A DNA stretch of 64,000 bases from the NCBI RefSeq assembly GCF_900148495.1, contig NZ_FTRU01000008.1, forward strand, positions 868,001 through 932,000, read 5' to 3'. The DNA is from Negativibacillus massiliensis. GTDB taxonomy: Bacteria; Bacillota; Clostridia; Oscillospirales; Ruminococcaceae. Position numbers and translations under genes: made by a program. Below, piece after piece: positions 41,479-50,800 of the stretch. A model generated the notes under the pieces. The model had not been told where the DNA came from. It did not search any database and saw only the letters and a program-made list of their open reading frames with translations. Positions within the stretch are counted from its first letter, which is position 1, and every line of letters starts with the position of its first letter.

Positions 41479-42564
41479 ATGAAAAAACATACGATAAAAA
41501 ATGGTATTTTCCATGGCAAACCGGTCTGCTGGACGGCGGTTATCCTGTTGGCGGCGGCTCTTGTTTTGTCATTACTGTGGGCGGTAACGATCGGCTCAGT
41601 GGATCTTGCGATGGGGGATGTTTACCGGGTAATCTTATTTAAACTATTTGGGATCGGTGATGCACAGCTTTACGGTTCGGGCAGTATGAGTGATATTGTG
41701 TGGTATGTTCGTTTACCGCGGTTGATACTTGCAATCGCGATTGGGGCTTCGCTTTCGATTGCAGGTGTGGTGATGCAGGCTATTGTAAAAAATCCGCTGG
41801 CAGATCCTTATGTGCTGGGCATATCGTCCGGAGCCTCACTGGGAGCAACCATCGCTATCATTTTGGGAATAGGGACTGCGTTCGGCAGCGGATATGTCGG
41901 AATTATGGCGTTTATAGGGGCTTTTCTGGTTTCCATTGGAGTGATTGTGCTGGCGAATATGGGTGGAAAAGCCACTTCAGTTAAGCTGATCCTTGCTGGA
42001 ACAGCTCTTTCTTCCGTCTGCGGCGCAGCATCCAATTTTCTGCTTTATGTCAAAAACAACAGCTCCGGTGCGATGGAAGCCGTGATGCGCTGGACAATGG
42101 GCAGTCTTGCTTCAGCAAACTGGGAAACGAACACGCTGCTGTGTATTACAACTGCTGTAGGTGTCCTGTTTTTCCTAACTCAGTACCGTACGCTCAACCT
42201 GATGCTGTTGGGGGATGAATCTGCTATCACGCTGGGAACCGATCTTCACCACTGGCGAGTTTTATATCTGGTAGTTGCTTCTTTCATGGTGGGATTTGCC
42301 GTTTATGCTGCCGGTGTTATCGGCTTTGTAGGACTTGTGATTCCGCACATTGTTCGAATCCTGTTTGGCACCGATCACAAAAAGCTTGTGCCTCTGTGCA
42401 CTTTACTGGGGGCGTTGTTTCTGCTGTGGGCAGATGTTCTGTGCCGAACCTTGCTGGAACGAACAGAACTTCCAATCGGTATTTTGACCTCAATAATCGG
42501 TGCCCCGGTCTTTATCTGGCTGATGGTGCGAAAAAAATACGGGTTCGGAGGGAAAGAGTCATGA
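41479..42564 (+). CDS. btuC: FecCD/BtuC-family ABC transporter permease
   Basis: 361 residues with about ten hydrophobic helices. Characteristic motifs are VRLPRLILAIAIGASLSIAG, QAIVKNPLADPYVLGISSGA (about 99-118) and FVGLVIPHIVRILFGTDHK, the last being the cytoplasmic coupling region. It would form the homodimeric channel of the importer. It lies 36 bp after the binding protein and overlaps the ATPase gene by 4 bases. Confidence 0.9.
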   Translation: MKKHTIKNGIFHGKPVCWTAVILLAAALVLSLLWAVTIGSVDLAMGDVYRVILFKLFGIGDAQLYGSGSMSDIVWYVRLPRLILAIAIGASLSIAGVVMQAIVKNPLADPYVLGISSGASLGATIAIILGIGTAFGSGYVGIMAFIGAFLVSIGVIVLANMGGKATSVKLILAGTALSSVCGAASNFLLYVKNNSSGAMEAVMRWTMGSLASANWETNTLLCITTAVGVLFFLTQYRTLNLMLLGDESAITLGTDLHHWRVLYLVVASFMVGFAVYAAGVIGFVGLVIPHIVRILFGTDHKKLVPLCTLLGALFLLWADVLCRTLLERTELPIGILTSIIGAPVFIWLMVRKKYGFGGKES

Positions 42565-43337
42565 AAATCACGACACAGCAGCTGCATGCGGTACTGGGAA
42601 ATACTGAAATCCTTCGGGGAATTGACTTTGAGGCAAACAAAGGGGAATTTGTCGGTATCATCGGACCCAATGGCAGCGGAAAAAGCACATTGCTGCGCTG
42701 TCTTTATCGAGTGCTGACACCTTCAGAGGGAGCTGTTTTTCTGGATGGTAAGGAACTTTCTTCCTACCGGGTCAAAGAATCCGCACAAAAGTTGGCAGTA
42801 GTCGCCCAGCACAACTATTACAACTTTGAATTCAGTGTCCGGGATGTGGTCATGATGGGTCGTGCTCCGCACAAACGTGCCTTGGATCGTGATACTGCCG
42901 AAGATTATCAAATTATGCGGCAATCATTGAAAGCAGTCGGAATGCAGGAGTTCGAAGAACGCTCTTTCTCCACCCTTTCCGGCGGGGAACAGCAGCGTAT
43001 CATTCTGGCAAGAGCTCTGGCACAGCAGACCCCCTGCCTGATTTTGGATGAGCCGACCAATCATCTGGATATCAAGTATCAGCTGTGGCTGATGGATATT
43101 GTCAAAAATCTGGATTGTACTGTGATTTCCGCAGTGCACGATCTCAATATCGCTGCGATGTACTGTGATCGTCTGTATGCCATGAAGCAGGGAAAGGTTA
43201 TTGCACAGGGAACGCCGCATGAACTTTTGACCCCGGATCTGATTCGGGAACTATACGAAGTGGATGCAGAGGTTAGCATTGACGGCAAAGGGCAGCTGCG
43301 TATCTTTTACTGTCCATATTCTCGAAAGGAGGCATAG
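42561..43337 (+). CDS. btuD: BtuD/FecE-family ABC transporter ATP-binding protein
   Basis: 258 residues from the ATG at 42561 (ATGA overlap with the permease; GGAGGGAAAGAG ribosome site). Walker A GPNGSGKSTLL is at about 36-46, the Q-loop in VVAQHNYYNFEF, the signature LSGGEQQRIILARAL, Walker B CLILDEPTNHLD, and the H-loop in ISAVHDLNIAAMY. It powers the importer. All motifs are intact. Confidence 0.92.
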   Translation: MKITTQQLHAVLGNTEILRGIDFEANKGEFVGIIGPNGSGKSTLLRCLYRVLTPSEGAVFLDGKELSSYRVKESAQKLAVVAQHNYYNFEFSVRDVVMMGRAPHKRALDRDTAEDYQIMRQSLKAVGMQEFEERSFSTLSGGEQQRIILARALAQQTPCLILDEPTNHLDIKYQLWLMDIVKNLDCTVISAVHDLNIAAMYCDRLYAMKQGKVIAQGTPHELLTPDLIRELYEVDAEVSIDGKGQLRIFYCPYSRKEA

Positions 43338-43341
43338 CTCT

Positions 43342-43671
43342 ATGAAAAAAATCGTGATTCTTGCCTGTCAGAAGGCAAATACCGTCTGCACAGGAGCGGG
43401 CTGTCTGAAAGCGTTCAATCAGAAAACCAAAAGTTTTGCCCGGTATCAGAACGAGGAAATCGAGCTGGAAGCATTTTTTCGCTGCAATGGCTGTGACGTC
43501 TGGGACGATGGGATGCAGGAAAAGCTGGAGCGATTGATTTCTCTTCAGCCGGATGCAGTGCATATGGGTATCTGTACCAAATACAAGGATGGTACTCGAT
43601 GCCCGACCATAAAGCGAATAGTAGATGCTCTTTCTGAAATCGGTGCAGTACCTGTAGATGGAACTCACTAA
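43342..43671 (+). CDS. CGGC-domain protein, putative metal-binding
   Basis: 109 residues from the ATG at 43342. Cysteines occur in ILACQKANTVCTGAGCLKAF, FFRCNGCDVW and HMGICTKYKDGTRCP, the spacing of the CGGC-domain family, whose function is not established. It begins 4 bp after the ATPase gene, so it belongs to the riboswitch-controlled importer operon and may handle a metal or corrinoid; that link is inference from position. A terminator follows at 43685. Confidence 0.75.
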   Translation: MKKIVILACQKANTVCTGAGCLKAFNQKTKSFARYQNEEIELEAFFRCNGCDVWDDGMQEKLERLISLQPDAVHMGICTKYKDGTRCPTIKRIVDALSEIGAVPVDGTH

Positions 43672-43684
43672 AGAAGAAAAAATG

Positions 43685-43722
43685 AAGCAGGGATGACTTT
43701 TCGAGTCATTCCTGCTTTTTAC
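43685..43722 (+). terminator. Terminator of the importer operon
   Basis: AAGCAGGGATGACT (43685-43698) pairs with AGTCATTCCTGCTT (43704-43717), one wobble, followed by a T-run. Confidence 0.88.
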
Positions 43723-43864
43723 TTTCATCACCCACTAAACACAAGGTCTATTCTGTACCGCAAAAGGTGGGGATTCTTGTACCTTCTCACGGTGGTTTTC
43801 CTCAGCAGCTCCCTGTATAATATGGATACAAGGTTAGAATAAATACAGAAAAGGAGCAAGTAAC

Positions 43865-44065
43865 ATGTACAACGCAGTAATGATTGAAAGCAACAGAACC
43901 GGATACACCACAAAACAGTGCGGCAGAACCTTTACAGTAGGGGAGCTGATCGAATTTCTGGAACAGTTTGACGAAGATACACCGGTTTATCTGAGCAATG
44001 ACAACGGTTACACCTATGGCAGCATAAACGAAAGCTGCATGGAGGAAAGAAATATTGAAGAATAG
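43865..44065 (+). CDS. Small conserved hypothetical protein
   Basis: 66 residues, mostly polar, with the core FTVGELIEFLEQFDEDTPVY followed by LSNDNGYTYGSI. This pattern resembles small proteins of unknown function found in clostridial genomes and phages. AAAAGGAGCAAG gives a good ribosome site and TATAAT at 43816-43821 a plausible promoter. It has no cysteines in a metal motif and no membrane segment. The terminator at 44186-44216 follows. Confidence 0.65.
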   Translation: MYNAVMIESNRTGYTTKQCGRTFTVGELIEFLEQFDEDTPVYLSNDNGYTYGSINESCMEERNIEE

Positions 44066-44185
44066 GGGTAGAAAGGACCGAAAACATGGTGAGTAGGTAA
44101 AAAAGAGGTTTCCAAGAATGGGGAAGGGACACGATTCACCGTGCCAATATGCATCGAAAGGAAGGTATTTTGGGCATAAAAAAAG

Positions 44186-44226
44186 GAGCATCACCGCAAT
44201 TTTGAGGGTGATGCTCTTATTTTTTT
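44186..44226 (+). terminator. Terminator with GAGCATCACC stem (left copy)
   Basis: GAGCATCACC (44186-44195) pairs with GGTGATGCTC (44207-44216), then a T-run. The same ten-base arms recur in the terminator at 51794-51823, at the far side of the restriction locus. Confidence 0.88.
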
Positions 44227-44292
44227 GCTCTGATTTTCTATTTTACAGATGAAAGAAAAGAGGCCTTTGTATATATTATACTATTTTATGGC

Positions 44293-44327
44293 AAAAAAAT
44301 GTCCAGAATCACAAAAAGTGATTCTGG
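44293..44327 (-). terminator. Terminator of tRNA-Leu (minus strand)
   Basis: CCAGAATCAC (44303-44312) pairs with GTGATTCTGG (44318-44327). Read on the minus strand it is followed by ACATTTTTTT. Confidence 0.85.
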
Positions 44328-44333
44328 AACAAA

Positions 44334-44419
44334 TGGTGCCGGTGGTGGGACTTGAACCCACACGGTATCGCTACCAACGGATTTTGAGTCCGTCGCGTCT
44401 GCCATTCCACCACACCGGC
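44334..44419 (-). tRNA. tRNA-Leu (CAA anticodon)
   Basis: Read on the minus strand, the 5' acceptor strand GCCGGTG (44419-44413) pairs with CACCGGC near the 3' end. The anticodon arm is ACGGA-CTCAAAA-TCCGT, giving anticodon CAA. A long variable arm (TGGTAGCGATACCG) marks a class II tRNA, and GGTTCAAGTCC is the T-loop. The CCA end is encoded. Length is 86 bases. The gene is a single-tRNA unit with its own terminator. Confidence 0.95.
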
Positions 44420-44582
44420 AAATTACTTGATTATTATACTCTACGAAAGGCAAAAAATCAAGCCCTTTTTTGAAAGTTTTTTCCAAAAACAAGAATTTTT
44501 TCTTCATATAATCTGAACAGTTACAGACTACATAAGAAAAGAGAACATTTTCGTGGGGCTTCTTTTCCTTTGTGGGAAGTTG

Positions 44583-44591
44583 TGCTATAAT
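44583..44591 (+). promoter_or_regulatory. Extended -10 promoter of the hsd operon
   Basis: TGCTATAAT forms an extended -10 element 64 bases before hsdM; TTTTCC about 17 bases upstream is a weak -35. Confidence 0.55.
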
Positions 44592-44654
44592 ATATAAAAT
44601 GTCATTTTTTGGAAAATGTAAAAACGGGACGATAATCAGTCTGGAGGAAAACAA

Positions 44655-46250
44655 GTGATTACAGGCGCAGTGAAAAATAAAGTAGATAAGATTTGGACCG
44701 ATCTTTGGGCGGGTGGCATCACCAACCCCTTGACGGTCATCGAACAGCTGACCTATCTGATGTTTATTCGGTCGCTCGACGAAAAGGAACTGGAAACCGA
44801 AGAGCTGGAAAACATGAGCGGCGAAAAGCTCAGCAAGATCTTCCCGCAGTCGCCGGCAGGTCAGGCGATGCGGTGGAGCCGCTTTAAAAATAACGATGCA
44901 AGGGAAATCTATGAAGTCATCTCCCAGCGGGTGTTCCCTGCCATCAAAAACATGAAAAATGGCCACCTGCCTGACTTTGACGAAAAGGGCGAGATGATCG
45001 AAGTGCAGGAGGAGTCCAGCGAGCAGCAGGAAAGCACTGCCTTTGCGCGCTATATGAGCGACGCGATGTTCCTGATCCCGACGCCGCAGGTGCTGCAGAA
45101 GATTATCACCGGCCTGGACGATCTGTATGAGCACGATCTCACCGGCTTGGATGTGCAGGGTGATCTGTACGAGTATATGCTAGGTAAGCTCGCCACGGCG
45201 GGTCAAAACGGACAGTTCCGCACCCCGAAGCAGATCCGCGAAATGATGGTGGAGTTGATTGCACCGACACCGGACGATGTGATCTGTGACCCGTCCTGTG
45301 GTACAGCGGGATTTTTGGTGTCTGCGTCGGAGTATATCCGCAAACATTACGAAGATACCATGACCGCGGAGCAGTGGGAGCACTTTTCCACCGATGCTTT
45401 CAGCGGCTTTGATATGGACCGCACCATGCTGCGCATCTCGGCGATGAACCTGATGCTGCACTCGATCACCAACCCTGATGTGCGCTATATGGACAGTGTG
45501 TCCAAGCAGAATCAAATTCAGGAGAAATACACCATCTGCCTGGCAAATCCGCCGTTTAAGGGCACTGTCGATGCCGAAAGCATCAACGATGACCTCAAGG
45601 CAGTCACCAACACCAAAAAGACAGAGCTTTTGTTTTTGGCGCTGTTTCTGCGCATCCTCAAAAAGGGCGGCCAGTGTGCCTGCATCGTGCCGGATGGTGT
45701 GCTGTTTGGTTCTTCCAAGGCGCATCAGTCCATCCGCAAAGAGCTGGTAGAGAACCACCACCTGCGCGCGGTGATTTCGATGCCGTCCGGTGTCTTCAAG
45801 CCCTATGCGGGAGTATCCACCGCAGTGCTGGTGTTCACCAAAACCGGCATGGGCGGCACCGACAAGGTTTGGTTCTATGATATGAAAGCCGACGGTTTCT
45901 CGCTGGATGACAAGCGCTCGCCGGTTGAGCAGAACGACATCCCTGACATTATTCGGAGATTTCGGTCTATCGGACAGACTCCCCCTGTCACCAAGGGTGA
46001 CATCCCCCTCAAAGAAGGGGACAATGCCGATGATATTTTAAATGAGGAAAAAAGAGCGCGCACCGAGCAGAGCTTTTTTGTGCCGAAGCAGGAGATTGCG
46101 GACAACGGCTATGACCTGTCGATCAACAAGTACAAGAAGGTGGAGTATGTGCCGGTGGAGTACCCTTCCACCACCGAAATCATGGCAGACCTGCACGAGC
46201 TGGAAATGGAGATTACAGCAGGACTTGCGGAACTGGAGGAGATGCTGTGA
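44655..46250 (+). CDS. hsdM: Type I restriction-modification system, DNA methyltransferase subunit
   Basis: 531 residues, GTG start at 44655 after CTGGAGGAAAAC. The N-terminal helical HsdM domain is followed by the adenine-methylase core: SAM motif I in [18 protein letters not shown] (about 214-231) and the catalytic NPPF in [12 protein letters not shown] (about 298). The C-terminal [21 protein letters not shown] is family-typical. Residues about 442-458 ([17 protein letters not shown]) are not family sequence: they are encoded by a copy of a dispersed palindromic repeat at 45978-46027, kept in frame. The last bases overlap hsdS. Confidence 0.95.
   Translation: MITGAVKNKVDKIWTDLWAGGITNPLTVIEQLTYLMFIRSLDEKELETEELENMSGEKLSKIFPQSPAGQAMRWSRFKNNDAREIYEVISQRVFPAIKNMKNGHLPDFDEKGEMIEVQEESSEQQESTAFARYMSDAMFLIPTPQVLQKIITGLDDLYEHDLTGLDVQGDLYEYMLGKLATAGQNGQFRTPKQIREMMVELIAPTPDDVICDPSCGTAGFLVSASEYIRKHYEDTMTAEQWEHFSTDAFSGFDMDRTMLRISAMNLMLHSITNPDVRYMDSVSKQNQIQEKYTICLANPPFKGTVDAESINDDLKAVTNTKKTELLFLALFLRILKKGGQCACIVPDGVLFGSSKAHQSIRKELVENHHLRAVISMPSGVFKPYAGVSTAVLVFTKTGMGGTDKVWFYDMKADGFSLDDKRSPVEQNDIPDIIRRFRSIGQTPPVTKGDIPLKEGDNADDILNEEKRARTEQSFFVPKQEIADNGYDLSINKYKKVEYVPVEYPSTTEIMADLHELEMEITAGLAELEEML
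45978..46027 (+). repeat. Palindromic repeat R inserted in frame within hsdM
   Basis: ACTCCCCCTGTCACC followed by AAGGGTGACATCCCCCTC and GGGGACA matches the intergenic copies at 47377 and 61442. The inner palindrome is GTCACC-AAG-GGTGAC. This copy has no stop codon in the hsdM frame. Confidence 0.88.
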
Positions 46251-47377
46251 TGGCGAAGTTAGGGGAAATATTTGATTTACAGATGGGAAAAACGCCCTCT
46301 CGTAATAAGTCCAATTACTGGACAGATGGTCAATATAGTTGGGTGTCGATTGCTGATTTAGGTACTTATCAAAAATATGTAGGAGCTACAAAAGAAGAGA
46401 TTTCCGAGGTAGCTGTTCGAGAAAGCGGAATAAAAAGTGTCCCAGCCAATACTGTCATTATGAGTTTTAAACTGTCGTTAGGAAAAACGGCTATCACGAA
46501 GGAAGAAGTATACACTAATGAAGCAATAATGGCGTTTATTCCAACTGGAAAGTATGATGTTTTACCAGACTATTTCTATCATCTTTTTACAGGGAAAGAT
46601 TGGTCTAAAGAAACTAATCGAGCAGTGATGGGAGCAACGTTAAATAAAGCGATGCTTTCTGAAATATCTGTACCTGTCCCCCTTATTGACGAACAGCGCA
46701 AAATTGCGGCGGTGCTGGACAAGGTAAGCGACCTGATTGCCAAACGCCGTCAGCAGCTTGACAAGCTGGATGAGCTTATCAAGGCAAGGTTTGTTGAGAT
46801 GTTTGGGAAGAGGTTTCCTGAATGTACATTGTTGAGCTTATGTAACATTATTGATTACCGTGGTAAAACACCTCAAAAGGTTGATTTTGGACTTCCTTTT
46901 ATAACAGCCAAAAATATTAGGATGCATCGTATGGTACTTGAACCAAAAGAATATATCTCAAAAGAAACATATGATAAAGTAATGGTCAGAGGTTTTCCTA
47001 AAGAAGGAGATGTGGTTTTTACAACAGAAGCGCCTTTAGGTAATGTATGTCGTATTCCTCATTTTGACACAGAGTTTTACGTGGGTCAGAGAATTGTCAC
47101 ATTACAAACTACTGCACTTCATCCAGCATATCTAGAATATGCTTTAGATACAGAAGAATTTAAGAAAAAAATTGCAGAAAAATCCTCTGGAAGCACTGTA
47201 GCTGGAATTCGTGTGCGATTGTTAGAACAGTTGACAATACCCGTCCCGCCACTAGATTTACAAAACCAATTTGCCGCCTTTGTCGAGCAAACAGAAAAAA
47301 CAAAAACCACCATTAGCCGCAGCCTTGAAAAGCTGGAAACGCTGAAAAAGGCGCTGATGCAGGAATATTTTGGGTAA
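46250..47377 (+). CDS. hsdS: Type I restriction-modification system, specificity subunit
   Basis: 375 residues from the ATG at 46250, which overlaps the hsdM stop (TGATG); a GTG one codon earlier is possible. Two target-recognition domains (about 1-140 and 190-330) are each followed by a conserved helical spacer: LIDEQRKIAAVLDKVSDLIA and LDLQNQFAAFVEQTEKTK. This is a complete bipartite HsdS. The recognition domains are distinctly AT-richer than hsdM and hsdR, as often seen for exchanged specificity domains. No inverted repeats for shuffling are visible. Confidence 0.93.
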   Translation: MAKLGEIFDLQMGKTPSRNKSNYWTDGQYSWVSIADLGTYQKYVGATKEEISEVAVRESGIKSVPANTVIMSFKLSLGKTAITKEEVYTNEAIMAFIPTGKYDVLPDYFYHLFTGKDWSKETNRAVMGATLNKAMLSEISVPVPLIDEQRKIAAVLDKVSDLIAKRRQQLDKLDELIKARFVEMFGKRFPECTLLSLCNIIDYRGKTPQKVDFGLPFITAKNIRMHRMVLEPKEYISKETYDKVMVRGFPKEGDVVFTTEAPLGNVCRIPHFDTEFYVGQRIVTLQTTALHPAYLEYALDTEEFKKKIAEKSSGSTVAGIRVRLLEQLTIPVPPLDLQNQFAAFVEQTEKTKTTISRSLEKLETLKKALMQEYFG

Positions 47378-47470
47378 CTCCCCCTGTCACCAAGGGTGAC
47401 ATCCCCCTCTTTGAGGGGGACCATGCCTCCCTTAGTGAGGGAGGTGTCAGCGAAAGCCGATGGAGGGAGT
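47377..47470 (+). repeat. Palindromic repeat R, extended copy between hsdS and the DUF559 gene
   Basis: It starts at the last base of the hsdS stop codon. ACTCCCCCTGTCACCAAGGG is followed by CCCCCTC/GAGGGGG and CCTCCCTTAGTGAGGGAGG, then GTGTCAGCGAAAGCCGATGG. It holds three successive hairpins and ends about 30 bp before the DUF559 start. Confidence 0.88.
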
Positions 47471-47498
47471 CAACAATGGAAAGGATGGGAAAAGCCAA

Positions 47499-47876
47499 AT
47501 GTCGTTGCCATACCAGCATAAATTGATTCCACGCGCAAGAGAACTGCGCAAAAATGCGACGAGGCTGGAAAACCATCTTTGGTATGATTTTTTGAGAAGC
47601 TATCCTGTTCGATTCCAGCGTCAAAAAACAATCGGCTGTTATATTACAGACTTCTATTGCCACGCAGCAAAACTGGTAATCGAGCTGGATGGTTCGCAGC
47701 ATTTTACAAAAGAGGCGATAGAATATGACAAACAAAGAAGTTCCTATCTGCAAGGCTGTGATTTAAAAATCCTTCGTTTTACAAATTACGATATTGATAG
47801 GCATTTTCCCGATATTTGCCAATTGATTCATCAGGAAGTACAACAGAGATTAAGTGAGGTGACCTCCTATGACTAA
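47499..47876 (+). CDS. DUF559 (Vsr/PD-(D/E)XK-like) endonuclease-domain protein
   Basis: 125 residues from the ATG at 47499, chosen because MSLPYQHKLIPRARELRKN is the usual family N-terminus; an in-frame ATG at 47460 lies inside repeat R. The nuclease core shows VRFQRQKTIGCYITDFYCHA followed by LVIELDGSQHF, giving the acidic and E-x-D residues expected for DUF559/Vsr-like nucleases. It lies between hsdS and hsdR and overlaps hsdR by 8 bases, so it is co-translated with the restriction subunit. Its role is unknown. Confidence 0.85.
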   Translation: MSLPYQHKLIPRARELRKNATRLENHLWYDFLRSYPVRFQRQKTIGCYITDFYCHAAKLVIELDGSQHFTKEAIEYDKQRSSYLQGCDLKILRFTNYDIDRHFPDICQLIHQEVQQRLSEVTSYD

Positions 47877-50800
47877 CTTCTCTTTCCTCCAATCCAAACC
47901 CGAATATGCCCTCTTTGCCTCTGCCTGCATCGAAGCCGAGACAATCTACGCTTCTGCTCCGGCCATGTGTGCGGTGGGCTGCCGCAAGGCGCTGGAACTG
48001 GCGGTGAAGTGGGTCTACTCGGCAGATAACACCATGCAGATGCCCTATAAGGACAACCTGCAATCGCTGATTCACGAACCTTCTTTCCGCTTTGCGGTGG
48101 ACTACAACACCTGGGGAAAAATCCCGTTTATCATCAAACTTGGAAACCTTGCAGTACATACCGAACGCAGCGTGCAGAAGTGTGATGCACTGGTATCGCT
48201 GCGCAGCCTGTTCGAATTTGTCCAGTGGATTGACTATTGCTATGGGGAAGATTATGTTGAACGCACTTTTGATGAAGCGCTGATCCCCACCGAAAAGGTG
48301 GTAGTCGACACCAAAAAGATTAAGGAACAGGAGAGCCTGCTGAACAAAAAGGACGCTGAGATCGAAGCACTGCGCAGACAGATTGAGCAGATGTCGGCAC
48401 AGTATACGGCAAAGAAGGAAGAGCACAAACAAAAACGCACCTTTGAGCCGGAGGAACTCTCGGAATATAAGACCAGAAAGATCTATATTGATGTGGACAT
48501 GAAGCAGATGGGTTGGAAGTTTGACGGTGCCGACGCTGACGTGTTCGAGGAGTACCCGGTCGAGGGCATGGCGGGAATCCCCGGACAGATGGGTTACTGC
48601 GACTATGTCCTGTTTGGCAGGGACGGGCTGCCGCTTGCCGTCGTGGAGGCAAAGCGCACCAGCCGAGACCCCAACACCGGCTACAAGCAGGCATCCCTCT
48701 ATGCCGACTGTCTGGAATACAAGTTTGGCCGCCGGCCGATGATCTTCACCACCAACGGCTTTGAAACCTATTTTCAGGACGAGCTGTCCGGAGCACAGCG
48801 CAAAGTCAGTGCCATCTTCAGCAAGGACGACCTGCAGAAACTGATGAACCGCCGCACCGAAAAGCTCGATTTGATGAATATTCCGGTCGATGACCGCATC
48901 ACCGACCGCTATTATCAGAAGGAAGCCATTCGTGCTGTCTGCGAAAAGACACAGCAGGGTTTCCGCAAGCATCTGCTGGTCATGGCAACCGGCACCGGCA
49001 AGACCCGCACCGCAGCCAGCTTAGTCGATGTACTCAGCCGCGGCAAGTGGGTGACCAACATCCTTTTCCTTGCCGACCGCACCGCACTGGTCAAGCAGGC
49101 GAAGGATGGCTTCAAGGACTATCTTCCAGAAATGTCGCTGTGCAACCTTTGCACCAACAAGGACGATCGAAATGCCCGCATCGTCTTTTCGACCTATCCG
49201 ACCATCCTCAATGCCATCGACGACACCAAGACCCTTGAGGGACAGCGACTGTTCACGCCCACGCATTTTGACCTGATTATCATTGACGAGAGCCATCGCA
49301 GCATCTTTAAGAAGTACCGCGCCATCTTTGAATACTTTGACGCGGTACTGGTTGGACTGACAGCGACCCCAAAGACAGATGTTGACCGCAATACCTACGA
49401 CTTTTTTGAGATGCCACATAATATCCCGACCTATGCCTACGACTACGAAACCGCGGTTTATCAGGATCATGTGCTGGTACCTTACTACAACTACGAGGTC
49501 AAAACCAAGTTTTTGGAGGAAGGTATTACATACGAAGATCTGTCCGACGCCGACAAGGAGCGTTACGAGGATGACTTTATTGAAGACGACGGCAGCCTTC
49601 CTGATTTTATCCCATCGGCACAGCTCAATCAGTTTGTGTTTAATGAGGCAACGGTGGATACCGTCCTTCAGGATCTGATGGAGCGCGGCATCAAGGTGGC
49701 AGGCGGTGACCGTTTGGGTAAAACCATCATCTTTGCACAGAACAAGCGTCATGCACAGTTTATCCTGGAGCGTTTTTACAAGCTCTATCCCCAGTACAGC
49801 AGCTTTGCGCAGCGGGTTATCTGCGAGGACTCCTATGCGCAGCGAGTGATTGATGATTTTAAAGTGGCGGAAAAGGAACCGCATATTGCTGTCTCGGTCG
49901 ATATGATGGACACCGGCATTGATGCTCCGGAATGTGTCAATCTGGTGTTCTTTAAAAAGGTGCGCTCCAAAGCAAAATTCTGGCAGATGATCGGCAGGGG
50001 CACCCGTCTGTGCAAGGGATTGAGCTGCATCGACCAGATCGACGGGGAGTACACTGACAAACGGCGCTTTCTGATTTTTGACTACTGCGGAAATTTTGAG
50101 TACTTCCGTCAAAAACAGAATGGTTACGAAGCAAAGGAAACCAAGAGTCTGACCGAGAACATTTTCAGCAAGCGCATCCGCATTGCGATGAATCTGCAGG
50201 AAGCTGCATACAGCGATGCGCAATATCAGGAATGGCGGGAAACCTTGGTGGACACCTGCCGCAAACAGATCTGCACGCTCAATCCGGAACTGATTGAGGT
50301 GCGCTTGCAGCGCCAGTTTGTCGAAAAATTCCAAAAGCCGGATGCGCTCGAATGCATCGGGGAAGGGGACAAGGGAGAGTTGATCGGAAAGATTGCTCCG
50401 ATTGTTCGCTCACAGGACCCGGATGAATACGCAAAGCGATTTGACAACTTTATGTATGGCTTGATTCTTTCCCACATGGAGCAGATGCCCTCTTTTCGCT
50501 CAGCGAAAAAGCAGCTGCAAAACATGGCTGTTCTGCTTGAGAAAAAGGCAAATGTCCCAAAGGTAAAAGAGAAGATCACACTCATTCGGGAGATTGGCAG
50601 TGAAACCTTCTGGGAAGCAAACGATATTTTGCTGTTTGAACAGGTGCGTCGGGAGCTGCGGGGCATTATCTCCATTCTGGTGGAAGGGGAAAGCAGAAAA
50701 ATGATCACCACCAGTCTCAGTGATCCGGTGATGGAACAGCAGGAAGGTGTACTGCTCGACCAGGCGTATGATTTTGAGGATTACCGCCAGAAGGTCAACC

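Noticed and set aside
44334-44419. tRNA-Leu as an integration site of the restriction island
   Set aside because: The tRNA 3' end points away from the hsd genes and I see no repeat of its 3' end near 51.8 kb, so a classical att site is not supported.
46250-47377. Phase-variable hsdS
   Set aside because: There is a single complete hsdS with no second hsdS, no recombinase and no inverted repeats around the recognition domains.
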